A DNA stretch of 64,000 bases from DAOTKC01 sp035449045 (GTDB lineage Bacteria; Bacillota; Clostridia; Christensenellales; CAG-917), in assembly GCA_035449045.1 (NCBI GenBank), contig DAOTKC010000004.1:1-64000 (forward strand), given 5' to 3'. How positions within the stretch are numbered: the stretch's first letter is position 1; each line of letters opens with the position of its first letter. The position numbers and the translations under genes are program-made. The notes under the pieces are model-generated. The model did not search any database. It was given only the letters and a program-made list of their open reading frames with translations, and was not told where the DNA came from. Shown one piece after another: positions 58,637 to 64,000 of the stretch.

Positions 58637-60181
58637 TTATTGCGTCAGGAAGGGAAACTCCGGTTCTACTGCTTTTCCGTGGGGCCGCCGCTCGCCCACT
58701 ATCGGCGCGGCGGCTCCCAGCACTACGTAGCCCTTTATAAAAGCATTGAAAATCGGCGCGGCGGCGCCGCGGCAGCGCGAATCAAAACATTTCATTAAAT
58801 CGGCGCTCGTCGCCGTTTTGAATTTATTGTCGCGGTAAAAGTCGGAAAGCGCGTTCAAAAACTGCTTTTCGCCCACGATTTCATAGACGCTTTGAAACAT
58901 GAGCGCACTTTTCATGTAGCAAATCATGATATATTCGCCCTCGGAGATAAACTCGCCGAGCGGACGCTTCATATCGCTTTTGGCGGGCGCCAGCGCCGCC
59001 ATATAGACGTTGTAGCTCGAGAGCGCGGCGTCCATCATGCGCTCGTAGGTTTGAGCGGCGCCGCTTCGTTTAAAGTAGAGCGCGACGGAGAAGTCGGAGA
59101 GGCCTTCGTCGAGCCAGGCCTCGGCAATTTGGTTGGTGCCGACGCCGATATACCACCACTGGTGCGCCACCTCGTGAACCAGCGTCTGAGTCTGCGCTTC
59201 GCCCGAAAGCGAATCGGCGATATAAGCCATCGAGCCGTATTCCATGCCGCCCGCGTAAAGCTCGGTTTCGGCGAAGGTGAAAGAGTCGAAAGGGTATTCT
59301 CCGAAAGCCTCCGAAAACGCCGAAATTGCCGAAACAGCGGTTTTAAGTGTCGTTTTGTGCGCTTCATCATCGAGATAGAAGTAATTTACGTCAATTCCGT
59401 TTATTCTGTCGCTCGCCGACTTAAAGTTTTTTGAAAGCACGACGGCGACGTCGCGGTGCGATTTCGCTTCGATTTCCAGCGTGCGGAGACCGTTTTCAAA
59501 ATAGCCCGAAGCCTCGCGGCCGGAGTGCGCCGCTTGGTATTCCTCGGGGAAGGTGAGAGTTAAGTAATAGTCGGCGCATTCCGAGAAAAACGGGTCGCCG
59601 AAAGAATAATAAGGCTCGCAAACAAAGCGGCCGCTCTCAAACACCGCGGCTATCGGGTAAAAGTTGCCGAGGTTGACAGTCGTTTTGGTTATGCCCATTC
59701 GCGCCGCGCATTCGGGGAGCGTAACCGTGTATTCCATATTGATGTAGACCTCGGCGTTGTTTTTCAAAAGAGAGGGAAGCGTCACGGTGAGAGTGTTTTG
59801 GTCGGCTCCTCCGATTTTATAGTCGGCCGCCTTGCTCCCGACCGAAACCGAAGAAAACTCCACGCCGCCGTAGCTTTCGCCGTTATAGTAGCTCGCCTTT
59901 TTATATTTTGGCGAAACGGCGGGGTAGGCGGCGTCCTTTCTGAAGGCGTTTTGGGGAAGGTTGAAGCAGACCTCGGACAGGTGCCCGCCCGTTCGGTTTA
60001 TGTAGACGACCTCCTGGCTGCATTTGAGCGTCTTTGCCTCCGGGTCGAACACCGCGGCAATGTCGTAGACCGTCCGGGCGTCGGCGCCGATGTCGAATGA
60101 TTTTTTAGAGCAAGCCGAAAGAAGGACGACTACAACCAAGAAAAGCATGACAAGCGTCAAAATTATTTTTGTTTTTTTCAT
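58637..60181 (-). CDS. M1-type metallopeptidase lipoprotein
   Basis: 514 residues. The signal peptide ends in a lipobox (LLSAC, Cys24). A beta-rich N-terminal domain precedes the gluzincin core, with exopeptidase-like GGMEYG (311-316), zinc motif HEVAHQWW (His336, Glu337, His340) and third ligand Glu359 in WLDEG. This is the M1 aminopeptidase arrangement, here tethered outside the membrane. Usual M1 enzymes are about 850 residues, so the C-terminal ERAP-like region is absent. CGAGGTTAA precedes the ATG. The stop lies 11 bp from the convergent dipeptidase stop. Confidence 0.87.
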   Translation of the reverse strand: MKKTKIILTLVMLFLVVVVLLSACSKKSFDIGADARTVYDIAAVFDPEAKTLKCSQEVVYINRTGGHLSEVCFNLPQNAFRKDAAYPAVSPKYKKASYYNGESYGGVEFSSVSVGSKAADYKIGGADQNTLTVTLPSLLKNNAEVYINMEYTVTLPECAARMGITKTTVNLGNFYPIAAVFESGRFVCEPYYSFGDPFFSECADYYLTLTFPEEYQAAHSGREASGYFENGLRTLEIEAKSHRDVAVVLSKNFKSASDRINGIDVNYFYLDDEAHKTTLKTAVSAISAFSEAFGEYPFDSFTFAETELYAGGMEYGSMAYIADSLSGEAQTQTLVHEVAHQWWYIGVGTNQIAEAWLDEGLSDFSVALYFKRSGAAQTYERMMDAALSSYNVYMAALAPAKSDMKRPLGEFISEGEYIMICYMKSALMFQSVYEIVGEKQFLNALSDFYRDNKFKTATSADLMKCFDSRCRGAAAPIFNAFIKGYVVLGAAAPIVGERRPHGKAVEPEFPFLTQ

Positions 60182-60292
60182 ATATTAACCTCGCAAAAAA
60201 ACCATAATTATAATGAATACTATGTGATAGCGCGCGCGAATATAACGCATTTGGGCGGTTTGGCGCGCCTTCAGGCTTAAACCGAGGTTAAA

Positions 60293-61090
60293 ATGAAAAA
60301 AACGGTCTTAATAGTGGGCGGCTCGTCGGGAATAGGTCGCGCGACGGCGCGGGAGTATCTCAGGCGCGGAGATTTCGTCTACAACGCCTCGCGCTCGCCC
60401 TGCCTCGATACGGGCGTGGTCAATTTCGAGGTCAATGTCGCCTATCCCGATACGCTGGCGGAGGCGGTCGCTCAAATTTTAAAAGAGCGCGGCAAAATTG
60501 ACGTCTTCGTTTATTCGGCGGGATACTCGGCGATGGCGCCGCTTGAATTTTCCGAGGAGTCCGACTCGAGGTATCTTTTCGAGGTCAACTATTGGGGCTT
60601 TGTTGCCGCGGTAAAAACGGTGCTTCCTATAATGAAGCAGCAGGGCGGCGGCAGAATAGTGGCGGTGTCCTCGCTGGGCGGAGTCCTCCCGATTCCCTTT
60701 GAGCACGCCTATTCGGCGTCCAAGGCGGCGCTCAACGCCTTTGTCCGCGACCTAAATTTAGAGCTTCGCCCCTTCAATATAAGAGTAACCGGCGTCATGC
60801 CCGGCGGCACCAAAACGCCCTTCACCAAAAAGCGCAAGACGATTCCGCCCGAAGAGAGCGGCTACTACGGCGAAAGCTACGCCCGCGCCGTCAAAAAGCT
60901 TGCCAGAGTCGAGCAGGGCGGCATGAACGCCGCGAGGGTGGGGCGAGCAATCGCCAAAAAGGCGGCCCGCCGCCGCCCGCCCATTATATTCGCGCCCGGC
61001 CTCCGCAACAAACTTGCCTCCGCCGCCTCCCGACTTCTCCCCTACAAACTGCAATCTGCCTTCATCCGCACTAAATTCGGCCTCAAATAA
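60293..61090 (+). CDS. short-chain dehydrogenase/reductase
   Basis: 265 residues with Rossmann motif GGSSGIGRA (8-16), the NSAG-position segment VYSAGYSA, catalytic Tyr/Lys in YSASKAAL and the PGGTKTPF segment after strand six. It is a classical-type SDR that should use NAD(P)H. Substrate unknown. The leader CCGAGGTTAAAATG has the same CGAGGTTAA word as the gyrB and M1 leaders. It diverges from the M1 lipoprotein gene. Confidence 0.88.
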   Translation: MKKTVLIVGGSSGIGRATAREYLRRGDFVYNASRSPCLDTGVVNFEVNVAYPDTLAEAVAQILKERGKIDVFVYSAGYSAMAPLEFSEESDSRYLFEVNYWGFVAAVKTVLPIMKQQGGGRIVAVSSLGGVLPIPFEHAYSASKAALNAFVRDLNLELRPFNIRVTGVMPGGTKTPFTKKRKTIPPEESGYYGESYARAVKKLARVEQGGMNAARVGRAIAKKAARRRPPIIFAPGLRNKLASAASRLLPYKLQSAFIRTKFGLK

Positions 61091-61107
61091 TCAATAACCC
61101 CAAAACA

Positions 61108-61137
61108 CAAAAAAACCGTAGGTGACTACGGTTTTTT
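61108..61137 (+). terminator. terminator of the SDR gene
   Basis: AAAAACCGTA / TACGGTTTTT stem with loop GGTGAC, followed by T residues. Confidence 0.85.
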
Positions 61138-61257
61138 ATGCTTCATCCCGATTCGCGGTTAGAAATTTTCAGAATGTTTGATTTATAAAAGGGAATAAGT
61201 TTAATAAGAAAAAAAATCTACAAGCCGAGATTAAGATTTGAGGTTTAGCCAAAAAAA

Positions 61258-61986
61258 TCAGTTCAGCACGTAGAGCTGTTTGTAGGGGTTTCTTGCGTTG
61301 GGGCGCAAAACAAAGAAATGGGAAGAAAGAATTTCCTCGGGTTTGAGATTAAACAAAGCAAAGTATTCGGATAAGAGAGATTCAAGGTAAAAAATATCAT
61401 CTTTGCCTGCATCAAAAACCGATACTTGCTTGGGAAGATTGGGAGGGAGGACGTCGGTTCTTAAATAGATTACACCGCCGTGCATACCCGTTCCGGTGAA
61501 GTTGCCCGCCACCGTTCCGTCTATGCCCAGTCCCAAAACCACTATCGTTCCGCCCGCCAGATATTCACCCAAAAACGAGCCTGTCTTACCTCCGATTACG
61601 ATTAAAGGTTTCTTGTCGGCGTATTCTTTGATATGAACGCCCGTTCTGTATCCGCTGTTTTCTTTAACGTAGATTTTTCCGCCGCGCATCGAATAGCCCA
61701 AAGCGTCTCCGACGGAGCCGTGTATGATAATATTGCCCTCGTTCATGGTATCTCCGACGGCGTCCTGAGCATTTCCTTTAACGGATATCTTTCCACCGTC
61801 AAGGTAAGCCCCCAAGGCGTTGCCGGGAGTCCCCGAGATTTCGACGTCGATATCCTTCATTCCGCTTCCGATAAACCTTTGTCCCAGGATTCCCGTTAAG
61901 GCAACGTTTGAAGTTCTCGGAACTCTTAAAAGAGAGTTAATCTCTTTTGAAGAAAGGGAAGAGCAATTGATAATTTGTTTTTCCAT
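61258..61986 (-). CDS. glutamate synthase GXGXG-domain subunit
   Basis: 242 residues from the ATG at 61986 with AAAGGAAA upstream; 6 extra codons to 62004 are less likely. The protein is a right-handed beta-helix with repeated Gly-x-Gly turns (for example GYSMRGGKIYVKENSGYRTG), equal to the C-terminal domain of bacterial GltB (GXGXG domain) as a separate gene. It forms part of the split glutamate synthase with the FMN/ferredoxin subunit upstream. It links the glutaminase and synthase sites by shielding the ammonia path. Stop is followed by no obvious terminator. Confidence 0.87.
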   Translation of the reverse strand: MEKQIINCSSLSSKEINSLLRVPRTSNVALTGILGQRFIGSGMKDIDVEISGTPGNALGAYLDGGKISVKGNAQDAVGDTMNEGNIIIHGSVGDALGYSMRGGKIYVKENSGYRTGVHIKEYADKKPLIVIGGKTGSFLGEYLAGGTIVVLGLGIDGTVAGNFTGTGMHGGVIYLRTDVLPPNLPKQVSVFDAGKDDIFYLESLLSEYFALFNLKPEEILSSHFFVLRPNARNPYKQLYVLN

Positions 61987-62012
61987 AGTATTTCCTTTTG
62001 ACAATCGGTCGG

Positions 62013-63518
62013 CTATTCTCCCGCATGCATAATTCCCAAAATTTCAAGCTCTTTTTCCGTCATTCCTATGCCGCGCAGCATCAACCTGTTTCCTTTCAGC
62101 GCTTCAACCGAGTTTATTCCCATTCCGCCCATCATTTCCTGAAGTTCTCGCTTCCATGCGGTAATCAGATTGACCAGCCTTTCTTTTGCGGTCTCGGCAT
62201 GCAATCTTGAAACGAGTTTGTCATTTTGGGTGGCTATTCCCCAGTTGCATTTGCCGCTGTGGCAGCTTCTGCAAAGATGGCATCCCATCGCGAGAAGAGC
62301 CGCCGTGCCAATATATACCGCATCCGCTCCGAGAGCTATTGCTTTTACTAAGTCGGCGCTGTTTCTGACGGAGCCGGCGACCACTAAAGACACCCGATTG
62401 CGGATTCCTTCCTCTCTCAGTCTCATGTCGACGGAGGACAGCGCCGGTTCAATGGGTATTCCCACGTTATCTCTTATTCTGGTAGGCGCCGCGCCCGTTC
62501 CGCCGCGGTATCCGTCGATTGCGATGATATCGGCACCCGAACGGGCTATTCCGCTGGCGATAGCCGCCACGTTATGAACAGCGGCAACCTTAACTATGAC
62601 GGGTTTTTTGTAATCCACCGCTTCTTTGATGGAAAACACCAGTTGGCGCAAATCTTCTATCGAGTATATATCGTGATGAGGAGCGGGCGAAATAGCGTCG
62701 GTGCCTTCGGGAATCATTCTGGTCTCCGAAATGGCCGCTTTAACCTTCTCGCCGGGCAAGTGCCCTCCGATTCCGGGCTTGGCTCCCTGCCCGATTTTTA
62801 TTTCTATTGCCGCCGCGTTGGAAAAATACTCCGTCTGAACTCCGAAGCGGCCGGACGCCACTTGAACTATGGTGTTTTTCCCATATTCATAAAAGTCTTT
62901 ATAAAGCCCGCCTTCTCCGGTATTGTAGTAAATGCCGAGCTCTTTAGAGGCTTTAGCGAGGGCTTCGTGAGCATTATAGGAAATAGACCCGTAACTCATG
63001 GCGGAGAACATAACGGGTATTTTCAAAGGAAGATAAACCGGAGTGTTGATTATAAGAGAACCATTCGGGTTTCGTTCGATTTTATCCGGCTTACCCCCGA
63101 GGAATACCCTTGTTTCCATGGGCTCTCTGAGCGGGTCTATCGAAGGGTTGGTTACTTGGGAGGCGTTTAGCAATATGCGGTCGAAATAGGTAGGATATTC
63201 TTCGGGGTTTCCCATGCTCGAGAGAAGAACGCCGCCGCTTCCCGCTTGAAGATACAATTCCTTGATTGTCTTTTGAGACCAGTTAAAATTGTCCCTGAAG
63301 CAGTCGTCGCTCCTTACAATCTTTAGGGCGCGTTCGGGACAGGTGGCTACGCATCTGTGGCAATTAACGCACTGCGATTCGTCCGACAATATTCTGCTTC
63401 TACTATCGTTAAAGCGATGGACTCCGTTGCTACACTGCGCGACACAAACCCCGCAGACGGTGCAGCGAGTGTCGTTTCTGACTATTTCAAAACTTGGATA
63501 AATGAAATTAACCGGCAT
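62013..63518 (-). CDS. glutamate synthase FMN-binding subunit with ferredoxin domain
   Basis: 501 residues. Two 4Fe-4S motifs at the N terminus (CTVCGVCVAQC and CVNCHRCVATCP). The FMN-binding synthase barrel follows, with GQGAKPGIGGHLPG, the SPAPHHDIYSIEDL segment and the DGYRGGTGAAPT loop. The 3Fe-4S cluster motif is CHLCRSCHSGKC. This is the archaeal-type or split GltB core. It converts 2-oxoglutarate plus ammonia (from glutamine) to glutamate using electrons from ferredoxin or a partner. The order GATase, FMN, GXGXG matches other split clusters. Confidence 0.9.
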   Translation of the reverse strand: MPVNFIYPSFEIVRNDTRCTVCGVCVAQCSNGVHRFNDSRSRILSDESQCVNCHRCVATCPERALKIVRSDDCFRDNFNWSQKTIKELYLQAGSGGVLLSSMGNPEEYPTYFDRILLNASQVTNPSIDPLREPMETRVFLGGKPDKIERNPNGSLIINTPVYLPLKIPVMFSAMSYGSISYNAHEALAKASKELGIYYNTGEGGLYKDFYEYGKNTIVQVASGRFGVQTEYFSNAAAIEIKIGQGAKPGIGGHLPGEKVKAAISETRMIPEGTDAISPAPHHDIYSIEDLRQLVFSIKEAVDYKKPVIVKVAAVHNVAAIASGIARSGADIIAIDGYRGGTGAAPTRIRDNVGIPIEPALSSVDMRLREEGIRNRVSLVVAGSVRNSADLVKAIALGADAVYIGTAALLAMGCHLCRSCHSGKCNWGIATQNDKLVSRLHAETAKERLVNLITAWKRELQEMMGGMGINSVEALKGNRLMLRGIGMTEKELEILGIMHAGE

Positions 63519-63576
63519 TTTTTTCTTTAGTTTCCCTTATTGTATCTGTTTGGTTATATCTATTGAGGTTAATGAC

Positions 63577-64000
63577 CTAGAGGGCGTCGGCATTATTAAC
63601 CCTTATTACCACCGCTTCTCCTCCCATGGGAGAATATACCGAGTCTAAAGCGGGTTCAACCATTCTGACCGCCGCTTCTTCTGAGGAAATATAAACTCTG
63701 TCGCCCTTTTCCGCGACTATCATAGAGCGAAGCTTAAGGCGGTCGTTGAGCGCCATAACCCCTCCCGTAAACCCTACGATTATCGAGAAAGGTCCGGTAA
63801 TCAATTCGCTGGGGAAAGTCTGCCTTAAATACGTCGCAACCTTTCTTCTGTCCTTGGGCATCGCTTCGATTGTTTTCCAGAAGGGCGCCGCGAATATGCC
63901 GGCAATTTCCGACATATCCAGCCCGACTTTTCTGTTTAAGTAGTCCACCATGTAGGTGATTACTTCGGTATCGGTCTTAAGAGTGCATTTATATCCCTGC
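63577..64000 (-). CDS. glutamate synthase class II amidotransferase subunit (partial, runs off right edge)
   Basis: The visible 141 codons are the C-terminal part of a class II glutamine amidotransferase (GltB N-terminal type). The frame is open to the window edge and reads TLKTDTEVITYMVDYL there, a family-typical segment. The catalytic N-terminal Cys lies beyond position 64000. It should release ammonia from glutamine for the FMN subunit encoded 58 bp downstream. The internal ATG at 63951 is not the true start. Confidence 0.85.
   Translation of the reverse strand, partial: QGYKCTLKTDTEVITYMVDYLNRKVGLDMSEIAGIFAAPFWKTIEAMPKDRRKVATYLRQTFPSELITGPFSIIVGFTGGVMALNDRLKLRSMIVAEKGDRVYISSEEAAVRMVEPALDSVYSPMGGEAVVIRVNNADAL

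Noticed and set aside
1..64000. tRNA, rRNA, CRISPR or insertion sequence
   Set aside because: No T-loop-like tRNA ends, rRNA stretches, spaced repeats or transposase genes were found on reading both strands.

Overview
The window looks like the replication-origin region of a Bacillota (Clostridia-like, low-oxygen) chromosome. It holds dnaA, dnaN, recF, gyrB and gyrA next to the rpmH-rnpA-yidD-yidC-jag-mnmE-mnmG block that flanks the origin in this phylum. A YyaC-type sporulation-linked protein, a glycyl radical enzyme, single-membrane-style lipoproteins and strong SigA-type promoters fit this. I cannot name the genus. No rRNA, tRNA, CRISPR array, insertion sequence or prophage was seen.

Layout. 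0-8 kb: a YyaC homologue, a CvpA-like membrane protein, then leftward mnmG, mnmE, jag/khpB, yidC, yidD, rnpA, rpmH behind a near-consensus promoter. 8-11 kb: leftward argS and uppP. 11-17 kb: rightward ychF, then a glycyl radical enzyme, its activase and a flavin-binding protein, preceded by an unusual tandem-repeat leader. 17-26 kb: leftward dnaN and dnaA, rightward recF, gyrB and gyrA. The dnaN-dnaA pair points the opposite way from the usual arrangement. The 425-bp gap between them has a DnaA-box / GC clamp / DnaA-trio / AT-rich layout and a large inverted repeat, so it is the best oriC candidate. dnaA and recF share a back-to-back promoter predicted to give leaderless mRNAs. gyrB has a leader with ten tandem 12-14 bp units ending in its ribosome binding site.

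26-33 kb: a stand-alone condensation-fold acyltransferase, two convergent GH13 glucosidases, glmM. 33-42 kb: a small unknown protein, trxB, dut, then lplA, lpdA, gcvT, gcvH, gcvPA, gcvPB, a complete glycine cleavage system with its lipoate ligase and L-protein. 42-44 kb: a two-gene chromate-transporter-type pair. 44.1-45.7 kb: about 1.5 kb without convincing genes, holding three parS-like sites; this is probably a centromere region for ParB. 45.7-50.5 kb: a small zinc-knuckle protein, a two-gene surface protein operon and an M28-like peptidase. 50.5-61 kb: ZIP-type transporter, DUF2804 protein, YhhN-family protein, glycerate kinase, gltX, radC-like gene, PepV-like dipeptidase, an M1-type lipoprotein and a short-chain dehydrogenase. 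61.2 kb to the end: a split glutamate synthase whose amidotransferase gene runs off the right edge.

The most interesting material is in the non-coding DNA: the repeat-bearing leaders of gyrB and the glycyl radical operon, which share the word CAAGCTAAAA; the leaderless dnaA/recF promoters; the inverted origin module; the parS cluster; and several dispersed intergenic repeats.
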